Below, piece after piece: positions 44,330-52,164 of a stretch of 64,000 bases of DNA (its first letter is position 1; each line of letters begins with the position of its first letter). Origin of the DNA: Pseudomonas sp. PDM15 (GTDB lineage Bacteria > Pseudomonadota > Gammaproteobacteria > Pseudomonadales > Pseudomonadaceae). Location of the stretch: contig NZ_JACVAA010000006.1 of assembly GCF_014851565.1 (NCBI RefSeq), forward strand, positions 310,001 through 374,000, written 5' to 3'. Both the position numbers and the translations under genes were made by a program. The notes under the pieces are model-generated. The model was not told the origin of the DNA, made no database searches, and saw only the letters and a program-made list of their open reading frames with translations.

Positions 44330-45258
44330 CAGCGGGTCATCTTCTTCACGAACACCACCACGAACAGTGCCATGGTGAAGCTGCCGGCGAAGGCCTCGAA
44401 GGCGGCGATCGGCCGCGCCAGGCCGTGGGGCGTGATGTCGCCATAGCCCAGGGTGGTGAAGGTCACCACGCTGTAATAGAGGCAGTCGAGCAGGTCGCGC
44501 AGGTTGGCCGCCAGGCCACGCTCCAGGGCCAGGCCTAGGGGCAGGTCGCCATGGCGCACGCCGACCAGGAAGTAGAGCAGGCCGCAGGCGACGATCAGGC
44601 CGAGGGAGAACAGCACCACGTTGAGCGGCTTCTCGCCGTAGCCGGAGAACAGGTCGACCAACCAGGAGAACAGGCGCCGGCTCGACAGCCGCGGCATCTG
44701 CAGGCGGCGCATGACCATCTCGCGGTGGAAGAACTGCCCGGCCTGCTCGAACAGGCCGGCCTTCTCCAGACGCAGGCGCAGGTTGCGGTAGGTCTCCTCG
44801 GCCTCCTCGAAGTTCTGCCGCGCGCCTTCCGCGTCGCCTTCCCGCTGGCGCTCGCGACCCCGGCGCTCCTGGATCAGCTGGCGATCCCACAGCACATTGT
44901 CCAGCCGCGCGCCTTCCAGGCGCACGCCCAGCAGGTTGCAGTCGCGCAGGTCGGCGCAGTGTAGGTTGGCGCCACGCAGGTCGGCCTTCATCAGCGAGGC
45001 ACCGCGCAGGTTCAGGGCGAACAGGTGAGCGTTCTGCAGGTCGGCGCGGTACAGGTCGGCCTCACGCAGGTCATAGCCCTCGCGACTGCCGTGATGGACC
45101 AGGTCGATGCCGGCGAGATTGGCGTACTTGAGGCGAAAGCCACGCATGGACTCGCCGCTGCGCGCCCGCACCTCCAGCGCCGCGCCCAGCCCCTCGGCCT
45201 GGCGCCGATCCTGGTCGGGGGCCAGCCAGTGGCTGTCGTCGGGCGGCTCGGTGGACAT
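44329..45258 (-). CDS. Pentapeptide-repeat potassium channel protein
   Basis: A 309-residue protein fusing a cytoplasmic pentapeptide-repeat domain (about 45-130; repeats such as ADLYR/ADLQN/AHLFA/LNLRG/ASLMK/ADLRG) to a two-helix ion channel (about 205-305) with selectivity filter TLGYGD. A charged helical linker (about 133-190) joins them. It is probably a ligand- or protein-gated K+ channel. Start at 45258 follows CAGGAGATTG. It is coupled to the downstream monooxygenase gene. Confidence 0.88.
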   Translation of the reverse strand: MSTEPPDDSHWLAPDQDRRQAEGLGAALEVRARSGESMRGFRLKYANLAGIDLVHHGSREGYDLREADLYRADLQNAHLFALNLRGASLMKADLRGANLHCADLRDCNLLGVRLEGARLDNVLWDRQLIQERRGRERQREGDAEGARQNFEEAEETYRNLRLRLEKAGLFEQAGQFFHREMVMRRLQMPRLSSRRLFSWLVDLFSGYGEKPLNVVLFSLGLIVACGLLYFLVGVRHGDLPLGLALERGLAANLRDLLDCLYYSVVTFTTLGYGDITPHGLARPIAAFEAFAGSFTMALFVVVFVKKMTR

Positions 45259-45316
45259 GGCAATCTCCTGCAGTGCAGACAAGCCTAGCCCGTCCTGACG
45301 AGGGAGACGGACGGTC

Positions 45317-45343
45317 TAAAGAATTCCCGGCTACGGCCGATGG
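45317..45343 (+). promoter_or_regulatory. Sigma-28 (FliA) promoter of the flagellin gene
   Basis: TAAAGAAT - 11 bases - GCCGATGG: a near-consensus FliA promoter (TAAAGTTT-N11-GCCGATAA) with exact spacing. Transcription should begin near 45350, about 65 bp before the flagellin ATG. Confidence 0.85.
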
Positions 45344-45413
45344 CTCTGGCGATAGGTCGGATTGGGCCTGTGGTATCGGCCAGGGAACAGCTGTTGTCCA
45401 AGGGATTGCCTGC

Positions 45414-46898
45414 ATGGCGTTGACTCTTACCAACGTGTCGTCACTCGGCGTTCAGCGTGCGCTGAATGAGTCGACGCGTGCGCTGGAAATTTCGATGCAG
45501 CGTCTGTCCACCGGCTATCGCATCAACAGCGCCAAGGACGATGCCGCCGGTCTGATCATCTCCAATCGCCTGAATAGCCAGATCAGCGGCATGGGCGTGG
45601 CGATCCGCAATGCCAACGATGGCATATCCTTGGCGCAAACCGCCGAAGGGGCGCTGCAACAATCCACCAATATCCTCCAGCGCATGCGCGACCTTGCGCT
45701 GCAGGCGGCCAACGGCTCCAACGGCGGTAGCGAGCGCGATGCACTGCAGCAGGAGGTCGCGCAGCTGCAGCAGGAGCTGACGCGAATTGCCGAAACCACC
45801 AGCTTCGCCGGTCGCAAGCTGCTCGATGGCAGTTTTGGCTCGACCGCCATCCAGGTAGGCGCAGGTGCTTTCGAGTCTATTCCCATCGGGCTCGGCAACT
45901 TCAACGCCAACCGTCTGGGCAGCAATGTTCGCGATTTGACCAATGGCACCGCGGGCAGTGGCACCGCCGATCAGTTGGGTGGGCTGTTGCAGCAGAACGG
46001 CAGCCTGCCGGACAACGATGTGAGTGGCGAGTTGACCATCGCCGGGCGCAAGACCCAGAGCTTCGCGGTGGCGGGCTCTGCATGGGAGGTGGCCAAGGCC
46101 ATCAACAAGCGCTCCGATCAGACAGGCGTGACGGCGGATGCGCGCACCGTGCTGCAGCTGAGCTTTAGTGCCGATGACCGCTACTCCTTCGATCTCCAGG
46201 ACTTGAATGGCGATGCGCTCAGCATCAGTGCCGAGATCGAGAATGGCGACCTCACGCAGTTGGCCGAAGCAATCAATGCCGAGTCGCTGGAAACCGGTAT
46301 CTTCACGCGCGTCGAAGGCGGCCAGCTATGGATGATCAGCGAGCGGGGCGACGATATTGCCCTGGAAAATTTCCTCTCGGAAAGTACCGGTACGGCTCAG
46401 GTACAGGGCTTCGACTATGCCGGCGAGGAAGAGCTGACCGCCTCGGTGGCCACGCTGACCGACGACTCGGCCCTACGTGCCATCGGTGTGGTGCGCCTGA
46501 GCAGTGCCTCGGCCTTCTCGACTGCAGTGGATGTGGCGACCGTGGACGGCAGCACGGCGACCAACTTCAGCCACTTTGAGCAGGTCGCTGAAGTCGACCT
46601 GCTCACCGATACCGGAGCGCAGACGGCAATCGGTGTCATAGACGGGGCGCTGAGCATGATAGACAGCACCAGGGCCGGGCTTGGCGCGGTGCAGAATCGC
46701 CTCGAATACACCATCGCCAACCTGCAGAACATGTCGGAAAACCTCTCCGCGGCGCGCAGTCGGATCAGGGATACCGACTACGCGGTGGAGGTCGCCAACC
46801 TGGTCAGGAACCAGATTCTGCAACAGGCGGCAACCGCCATTCTGGCCCAGGCCAACCAGCGGCCGCAGGCCATCCTCAGTCTGCTACAAGGGCTCTAG
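45414..46898 (+). CDS. Flagellin (isolated gene)
   Basis: A 494-residue flagellin with canonical conserved ends: N-terminal D0/D1 (1-170; LNESTRALEISMQRLSTG, SAKDDAAGLIISNRL, TNILQRMRDLALQAANG) and C-terminal D1/D0 (about 405-494; NRLEYTIANLQNMSENLSAA, RIRDTDYAVE, ILAQANQRPQAILSLLQGL). A variable central domain of about 230 residues is exposed. It has its own FliA promoter but no flagellar gene, glycosylation or FliD/FliS gene nearby. It may be a second flagellin or a fibre with another role. Tail overlaps the FMN reductase stop by 4 bp. Confidence 0.93.
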   Translation: MALTLTNVSSLGVQRALNESTRALEISMQRLSTGYRINSAKDDAAGLIISNRLNSQISGMGVAIRNANDGISLAQTAEGALQQSTNILQRMRDLALQAANGSNGGSERDALQQEVAQLQQELTRIAETTSFAGRKLLDGSFGSTAIQVGAGAFESIPIGLGNFNANRLGSNVRDLTNGTAGSGTADQLGGLLQQNGSLPDNDVSGELTIAGRKTQSFAVAGSAWEVAKAINKRSDQTGVTADARTVLQLSFSADDRYSFDLQDLNGDALSISAEIENGDLTQLAEAINAESLETGIFTRVEGGQLWMISERGDDIALENFLSESTGTAQVQGFDYAGEEELTASVATLTDDSALRAIGVVRLSSASAFSTAVDVATVDGSTATNFSHFEQVAEVDLLTDTGAQTAIGVIDGALSMIDSTRAGLGAVQNRLEYTIANLQNMSENLSAARSRIRDTDYAVEVANLVRNQILQQAATAILAQANQRPQAILSLLQGL

Positions 46899-47455
46899 TC
46901 CTTCAGGTTTTTCTCCACCCAAGCGGCATAGGCGTCGATGAACTTCTGCAGGAAGCCCTTGATGCCGTCGTTCGGCTTGCCGTTGTCGTCGAAGAAGTTG
47001 CCGGCGCCGCCCAGATAGGCCTCGGGTTGCTGTAGCACGGGGACGTCGAGGAACACCAGGCATTGACGCAGGTGGTGGTTGGCGCCGAAGCCACCGACGG
47101 CGCCTGGCGAGGCGCTGAGTACGGCGCCGGGTTTGCCGCTGAAGGCGCTCTGGCCATAGGGGCGTGAGCCCACGTCGATGGCGTTCTTCATCGGTGCGGG
47201 GATCGAGCGATTGTATTCCGGGGTGACGAACAGCAGCGCGTCGGCCGCTTTCACCTGGTCGCGAAAGGCCGTGTAGGCGGCCGGGGGCGGAGTGACGTCG
47301 ATGTCCTCGCTGTATAGCGGCAACTCACCAATCTCGACGATCTGCAGTTGCAGCGAGGGCGGAGCTAGTTCGGCCAGCGCCAGTGCTAGCTTGCGGTTGA
47401 TCGAGGCCTTGCGCAGGCTGCCGACGATGACCGCGACCTTGTAAACCTTGCTCAT
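46895..47455 (-). CDS. NADPH-dependent FMN reductase (ChrR/YieF-like)
   Basis: A 186-residue flavodoxin-like reductase: FMN phosphate loop GSLRKASINRKLA, then LLFVTPEYNRSIPAPMKNAID and GAVGGFGANHHLRQC. It resembles quinone/chromate reductases of the YieF family. Start at 47455 (MSKVYKVAV) is where homology begins; a 71-residue upstream extension is untranslated. Convergent with the flagellin gene. Confidence 0.92.
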   Translation of the reverse strand: MSKVYKVAVIVGSLRKASINRKLALALAELAPPSLQLQIVEIGELPLYSEDIDVTPPPAAYTAFRDQVKAADALLFVTPEYNRSIPAPMKNAIDVGSRPYGQSAFSGKPGAVLSASPGAVGGFGANHHLRQCLVFLDVPVLQQPEAYLGGAGNFFDDNGKPNDGIKGFLQKFIDAYAAWVEKNLKD

Positions 47456-47768
47456 GGTGACTCCTGGGATACGAGTGGGGGAACGGACTGAAGACTTGAG
47501 CAGGAAACTATAGTGCGCCGCGCCGATTACGCCCCCGCTCTGGCGCGCGGTTTGGCCAGGCTGCGACATTTCGCCGGCTTGTTCGTGAAGGCGTTTGCGC
47601 AGAATTTGATCAACGGCGGCGAAACCGCCGACACGCAGGTGGGTCATAGCCTGCAGGCGTGTCATCAACCGGCGGCACGCTGGCCGAACAAGAACAATCC
47701 CCGATGCCTGTCACTGCCCGATTGCGCCCGCGCATACCGCGTTGGCCACGATTCGTGAGGAATTGGTT
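47456..47768. other. Intergenic region between FMN reductase and small ORF
   Basis: 313 bp. Holds a hairpin CGGCGG - CGAAA - CCGCCG (47614-47630) without a T tract. A GTG-started frame at 47513-47758 lacks a ribosome site and coding bias. Nothing else supported. Confidence 0.5.
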
Positions 47769-47954
47769 ATGGATAGGTTCGACCTCTTCGACCCGCGTTA
47801 TCAGCTCGAAGCCGAAGACTTCGCCGCTGCATCCACCTCGGCCGCCGCGCCGCGCGCCCTGCACCAGGGCATCCATCAGGCCCTGCATGCGCTCGATGCT
47901 CTCGCCGAGCGGTTGCGCCAGCGCGAGCACGCAGGACGCCGACCACGCCGCTGA
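47769..47954 (+). CDS. Small cytoplasmic protein of unknown function
   Basis: A 61-residue product (MDRFDLFDPRYQLEAEDF..., then an Ala/Leu/Arg-rich amphipathic helix). Strong GAGGAA seven bases before the ATG. It ends three bases before the convergent LysR gene. No family identified; the acidic start and basic tail suggest a small interactor or regulator. Confidence 0.5.
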   Translation: MDRFDLFDPRYQLEAEDFAAASTSAAAPRALHQGIHQALHALDALAERLRQREHAGRRPRR

Positions 47955-47957
47955 GCC

Positions 47958-48854
47958 CTAGCCGGCGAAGCTCGCCAGCAGGTCCGCATTGAGGGCCTGC
48001 TGTGCTTCGCTGGGCTGGCGCCCTCGATGCCGGGTGAGGCGGAACTGCACGCTGAAGCCGACTTCGTTCGGCAGCACTTCGCGTAGCTGTCCGCTGGCGA
48101 CCCAGGGCGCCGCCACGTGCTGCGGCAGATAGCCGATGTGCGCGCCGGAGAGGATGAACGCCAGGCTGCCTTCGACCTGCTCGCAGCGCGCACTGCTGCT
48201 GCCGGCTTGCCAGGGTTCGTCGGCGGCGATGAAGCGGTAGGGGTGGAGTACCCGATCGCAGGCGTCGAGGTCGGCGTGGCTGACTTTAGCCTGGCCGAAC
48301 AGCGGGTGGCCCTTGGCGCAATACAGCGACTGCTGTTCCTCGAACAGCGGCTGGTAGTCCAGCGCGCTCTGGGTGCCGGAAAAGTAGCCGATGGCCAGGT
48401 GCAGCTGGCCCTGCAGCAGACGCCGTTCCAGCTCCGCCGGAGTAGCGCTGATCAGCTCGATCTGCACCGCCTGGTTACGCCGGCGAAAGCGCCCGATGGC
48501 CGCGGCGACGCTTTGCAGAACATGGCCGTCGAGCGACTCGGAAAGGCCGATGATCAGCTCGCCGAGCAGCTTGTCGGCCATGCCCTGGGCCTCGCCCTTG
48601 AAGGTCTCGATGGCGCCGAAAAGCCTGCGCGTGGCGGCCAGCACCTGCTCGCCTTTGGGCGTCAGGCGGAACCCGGCCTTGCCGCGCTCGCACAGGCGAA
48701 AACCCAGGCGCGTCTCCAGCTTGGCCATCTGCGTGCTGATGGTCGACTGGCCGATGCCCAGCTCGCCTTGGGCGGCGCTGAAGCCGCCGTTCTCCACCAC
48801 GCTGACGAACAGGCGCAGCAGTTGCAGGTCGAGGTCGCGCAGTTGGCTGAGCAT
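47958..48854 (-). CDS. LysR-family transcriptional regulator
   Basis: A 298-residue LTTR: helix-turn-helix (about 5-62, with LLRLFVSVVENGGFSAAQ and STISTQMAKLETRLGFRL) and periplasmic-binding-like effector domain. The ATG at 48854 has GGAG at proper distance, unlike one at 48869. It is divergent from the polyamine-binding-protein gene (142 bp apart), so it likely controls it. Ligand unknown. Confidence 0.9.
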   Translation of the reverse strand: MLSQLRDLDLQLLRLFVSVVENGGFSAAQGELGIGQSTISTQMAKLETRLGFRLCERGKAGFRLTPKGEQVLAATRRLFGAIETFKGEAQGMADKLLGELIIGLSESLDGHVLQSVAAAIGRFRRRNQAVQIELISATPAELERRLLQGQLHLAIGYFSGTQSALDYQPLFEEQQSLYCAKGHPLFGQAKVSHADLDACDRVLHPYRFIAADEPWQAGSSSARCEQVEGSLAFILSGAHIGYLPQHVAAPWVASGQLREVLPNEVGFSVQFRLTRHRGRQPSEAQQALNADLLASFAG

Positions 48855-48996
48855 GGGGGCTCCATACATTGATAGATGGCGATGCCAGAGTAGATCACTT
48901 CGTATTTATCGGAAGCAAACGGCGGCGCAGGATGGCTTCACTCCACAGCCCCCAACAGAGGGGCGCGGGCTACCGAATCTGCCGAGGAATCCGCTC

Positions 48997-50070
48997 ATGC
49001 GCCTAGTCGCCAGTTTGCTTGTGTTCGCCTTCGCCTTGCCGGTGCAGGCCGAGGAAAAAGTTCTCAACCTCTATAACTGGGCGGACTACGTGCCGGTGCA
49101 GGCGCTGCAGCGCTTCCAGGCCGAGACCGGGATCAAGGTCAAATACGACACCTTCGACAGTGCCGAAGTCCTGGAGAGCAAGCTGCTCACCGGCGGCAGC
49201 GGCTACGACATCGTCTTCCCGTCCTCCAGCGTGCTCGGCCGCGCCATCAGCGCCAAGGCGCTGCAGCCGGTGGGCGAGCTGGCCGGCAAGGTCAACCTCG
49301 ACTCCGAACTGCTGGCCAAGCTGGCCGGCGTCGACCCCGGCAATGCCTACGGCGTGCCCTACACCTGGGGCACCATCGGCCTGGGCATCAACAAGGAAGC
49401 GGTGGAGCAGCGCCTGCCCGGCGTGGCGCTGGACAGCCTCGACCTGCTGTTCAAGCCCGAGTACGCCAGCAAGCTCAAGGACTGCGGCATCAGCGTGCTC
49501 GATTCGCCGCAGGAGGTGATCGCCGTGGTGCTCAACTACCTGGGCAAGGACCCGTACAGCACCGCCGAGGCCGACCGCGAGGCGGCCAAGGATCTGCTGG
49601 CCCAGCTGCAGCCGAACCTGCGCTACGTCGGCCAGAGCCGGCAGATCGACGACCTGGCCAAGGGCGAAACCTGCCTGGCGCTGACCTACACCGGCGACGC
49701 CGGCATGGCCACCGCCCGCGCCCTCGAGGCCAAGCAGCCGTTCTCGGTGGTCTACCGGATTCCTAAGGAAGGCACGCTGATCTGGTTCGACACCCTGGCC
49801 ATCCCGGTGGACGCGCCGCACCCCGCGGCCGCCCGCGCCTTCATCGACTTCATGCTTAAGCCCGACGCCATCGCCGAGCTGACCAACTCGCTGTACTTCG
49901 CCAATGCCAACCGCGCCGCCACGCCGTTGCTGGACGAGGCGGTGAGCGGCGATCCGGACATCTATCCGGGCGCGGACATGCGCGCCAAGTTGTTCGCCGA
50001 ACAGAGCCTGCCGCTGCGCGAGATGCGCCAGCGTACCCGCCTGTGGACGGCGTTCCGCACCCAGTACTGA
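48997..50070 (+). CDS. Polyamine ABC transporter substrate-binding protein (PotF/SpuD type)
   Basis: A 357-residue periplasmic protein: signal peptide 1-18 (ending VQA), then LNLYNWADYVPVQAL, SSSVLGRAI and YGVPYTWGTIGLGIN, which are hallmarks of spermidine/putrescine-binding proteins. No permease or ATPase follows; instead a REPIN-like repeat and the agmatinase gene do. Uptake of putrescine, agmatine or related amines is likely. Start follows GAGGAA. Confidence 0.9.
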   Translation: MRLVASLLVFAFALPVQAEEKVLNLYNWADYVPVQALQRFQAETGIKVKYDTFDSAEVLESKLLTGGSGYDIVFPSSSVLGRAISAKALQPVGELAGKVNLDSELLAKLAGVDPGNAYGVPYTWGTIGLGINKEAVEQRLPGVALDSLDLLFKPEYASKLKDCGISVLDSPQEVIAVVLNYLGKDPYSTAEADREAAKDLLAQLQPNLRYVGQSRQIDDLAKGETCLALTYTGDAGMATARALEAKQPFSVVYRIPKEGTLIWFDTLAIPVDAPHPAAARAFIDFMLKPDAIAELTNSLYFANANRAATPLLDEAVSGDPDIYPGADMRAKLFAEQSLPLREMRQRTRLWTAFRTQY

Positions 50071-50086
50071 TTGTTCAGCGAGCCAC

Positions 50087-50152
50087 TGTAGGAGCGAGCT
50101 CTGCTCGCGAAATTCCCCGGCGAATGCTTCGCGAGCAGAGCTCGCTCCTACA
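50087..50152. repeat. REPIN: perfect 25-bp inverted repeat of a Pseudomonas REP
   Basis: TGTAGGAGCGAGCTCTGCTCGCGAA (50087-50111; first 20 bases TGTAGGAGCGAGCTCTGCTC) recurs exactly inverted at 50128-50152 with a 16-base loop. TGTAGGAGCGAGC...GCTCGCGAA is the typical pseudomonad REP sequence; two in inverted orientation form a REPIN mobilised by RAYT transposases. It lies between the polyamine-binding-protein and agmatinase genes and may act as a terminator. Confidence 0.85.
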
Positions 50153-50179
50153 AAAGCATTACTTCTTCCAGACCGAGCA

Positions 50180-51139
50180 ATGACCATGGACCAAGCCTTC
50201 GACAACGACCAGGCGATGACCCGCGACAGCCTCTACGGCACTGCGGCCGAGCCGACCTACGCCGGCATCACCAGCTTCATGCGCCGCCGCTACACCCGCG
50301 ATTTGCGCGGAGTGGATCTGGTGGTCAGCGGCGTGCCGTTCGACACCGCCACCACCAACCGCCCGGGCAGCCGCTTCGGTCCGCGCGCCATCCGCGCCGC
50401 GTCGATCCAATCGGCCTGGGCCCGTCACTTCCCCTGGGAGTTCGACCCCTTCGACCTGCTGGCCTGCATCGACTACGGCGACTGCTACTTCGACCACGGC
50501 ACGCCGCAGGACACCCCGGCGGCCATCGAGGCGCACGCCGACAAGATCCTCGCCGCCGGCTGCGCCATGCTCACCCTGGGTGGCGACCACTTCATCAGCT
50601 ACCCGCTGCTCAAGGCCCACGCCAAGAAGCACGGCACCCTGTCGCTGATCCACTTCGACGCGCACAGCGACACCTGGCCGGACGAGGAGGGCGCGCGCAT
50701 CGACCACGGCACCATGTTCTACCACGCCGCCAAGGACGGCCTGGTCGACCCCGCGCGCTCGGTGCAGGTCGGCCTGCGCACCACCAACGATGATGTGATG
50801 GGCTTCCAGGTGCTGGATGCGCGGCAGGTTAACCGCTGCACCCCTGAACAGATCGCCGAGCTGATCCGCGCCCGTGTCGGCGACAACCCGGTGTACCTGA
50901 CCTTCGACATCGACTGCCTCGACCCGGCCTTCGCGCCGGGCACCGGCACCCCGGTCTGCGGCGGGCTGAGCAGTCACCAGGCCCTGGAAATCCTCCGTGG
51001 CCTGCGTGGCATCAACCTGGTTGGCATGGATGTGGTGGAAGTGGCGCCGCCTTACGACAACGCGGAAATCACCGCCCTGGCTGGCGCCACCCTAGCGATG
51101 GAGATGGTCTGCCTGTACGCCGCCCGGCATAAGCTCTGA
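50180..51139 (+). CDS. speB: Agmatinase SpeB
   Basis: Mn-dependent ureohydrolase making putrescine and urea from agmatine. The 319-residue product has all metal ligands: GGDH, DAHSD and DIDCLDPAFAPGTGTP, plus the FDHGTMFY-like IDHGTMFYHA loop. It closely follows E. coli SpeB along its length, though guanidinobutyrase-type paralogs are hard to exclude. ATG 50180; a second start at 50186 is possible. It sits with the polyamine-binding protein, suggesting an amine uptake/degradation unit. Confidence 0.9.
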   Translation: MTMDQAFDNDQAMTRDSLYGTAAEPTYAGITSFMRRRYTRDLRGVDLVVSGVPFDTATTNRPGSRFGPRAIRAASIQSAWARHFPWEFDPFDLLACIDYGDCYFDHGTPQDTPAAIEAHADKILAAGCAMLTLGGDHFISYPLLKAHAKKHGTLSLIHFDAHSDTWPDEEGARIDHGTMFYHAAKDGLVDPARSVQVGLRTTNDDVMGFQVLDARQVNRCTPEQIAELIRARVGDNPVYLTFDIDCLDPAFAPGTGTPVCGGLSSHQALEILRGLRGINLVGMDVVEVAPPYDNAEITALAGATLAMEMVCLYAARHKL

Positions 51140-51145
51140 GGTGGA

Positions 51146-52063
51146 TCAGGGTGAAGGCAGGTCCGGGATCTCGCTATCGCGGTCCTGCTCGCGGAGCAGC
51201 TGCAATAGCTGCTCCGCGGCCGGCGAGAGGCTGTGCCCGGCGCGGCTGACGATGCCGTAGGCCGAACTGGCCAACGGCAGTTCGCTCAGCTGCAACAGGG
51301 CCAGGCGCCCGGCCTGCACGTCGTGGGCGATCACGTCCCAGGGCGCCATGCTCAGCACATCGCTGCTGGATACCAGTTCCTTGAGAACCATGAAGTTGTC
51401 GCACTGAATGCTTAGCGCCTGGCCGCCGCCCAGGTGTTGCAGTGCATCCGCCACCGTCTGTGGCAGCTGCGTGCCGGCCAGGGCATAGGCCTGCAGCTCG
51501 CCGCTCTGCAGGGGGCGGGCATGCTGGCGCAGGGGGTGCTGCGGGCGGCAGAACAGCACACCGGGATGACGGCGCAGCGCCTCCACCCGCAGTTGCGGGT
51601 CTTCGTGCAGCTCGCGGATATCGGCGACGAACAGTTCCAGTTGGTCGTTGAGCAGGCGCGTGCGCAGCTGCTGCCAGTTGTCGATCTGCAGGTCCACGCG
51701 CACCTGCGGATAACGCTGGGCGAACTGGCCGATGGCTTGCGGTACCAGGCGCGCGGCGGGGTATGGGCCTGAACCCAGGCGCAGTTCGCCGCTGGCTAGA
51801 TTGCCTAGCTGGCTCACCGCATTGCTCAGCGCCTGGCTGCCGGCGAGCAGGCGCCGTGCGTGCTCCAGCACCAGTTGGCCATGCGCGGTGAGGCTGATGC
51901 CCCGGCTGTGCCGATCCACCAGGGTGCAGCCCAGGCCGCTTTCCAGCGCCTGGATGCTGCGGCTCAGCGCCGGCTGGCTGAGGTGCACGGCCTCGGCCGC
52001 TCGGGCGAAGTGTCCATGATCGGCGAGGGCGACGAAGTGACGAAGCTGACGAAGATCGTTCAT
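51146..52063 (-). CDS. LysR-family regulator divergent from the alkylsulfatase gene
   Basis: A 305-residue LTTR: HTH (about 1-60; LRHFVALADHGHFARAAEA, LSQPALSRSIQALE) and effector domain. It is divergent from the sulfatase gene (about 100 bp) and convergent with agmatinase (6 bp). By analogy with sdsB it may activate the alkylsulfatase. A LysR-type dyad overlaps its own start codon. Confidence 0.9.
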   Translation of the reverse strand: MNDLRQLRHFVALADHGHFARAAEAVHLSQPALSRSIQALESGLGCTLVDRHSRGISLTAHGQLVLEHARRLLAGSQALSNAVSQLGNLASGELRLGSGPYPAARLVPQAIGQFAQRYPQVRVDLQIDNWQQLRTRLLNDQLELFVADIRELHEDPQLRVEALRRHPGVLFCRPQHPLRQHARPLQSGELQAYALAGTQLPQTVADALQHLGGGQALSIQCDNFMVLKELVSSSDVLSMAPWDVIAHDVQAGRLALLQLSELPLASSAYGIVSRAGHSLSPAAEQLLQLLREQDRDSEIPDLPSP

Positions 52064-52076
52064 GCGAAATACGCAT
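52062..52076. promoter_or_regulatory. Candidate LysR box in the LysR/alkylsulfatase intergenic region
   Basis: ATGCG-AAATA-CGCAT: a perfect 5-bp dyad fitting T-N11-A. It covers the start of the LysR gene and lies about 90 bp upstream of the alkylsulfatase ATG, suited to autorepression and divergent activation. Confidence 0.5.
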
Positions 52077-52164
52077 CAAGTCATAGAAAAGAATGCATTG
52101 GAATTATGGCTTGGGCTGGATCAGTCTGCAGCTACTTTTAACAAACACCACGAGCCCCTGCCCC

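Noticed and set aside
47513..47758. 81-residue GTG-started ORF
   Set aside because: No ribosome site, unusual composition, and no continuity with a domain.
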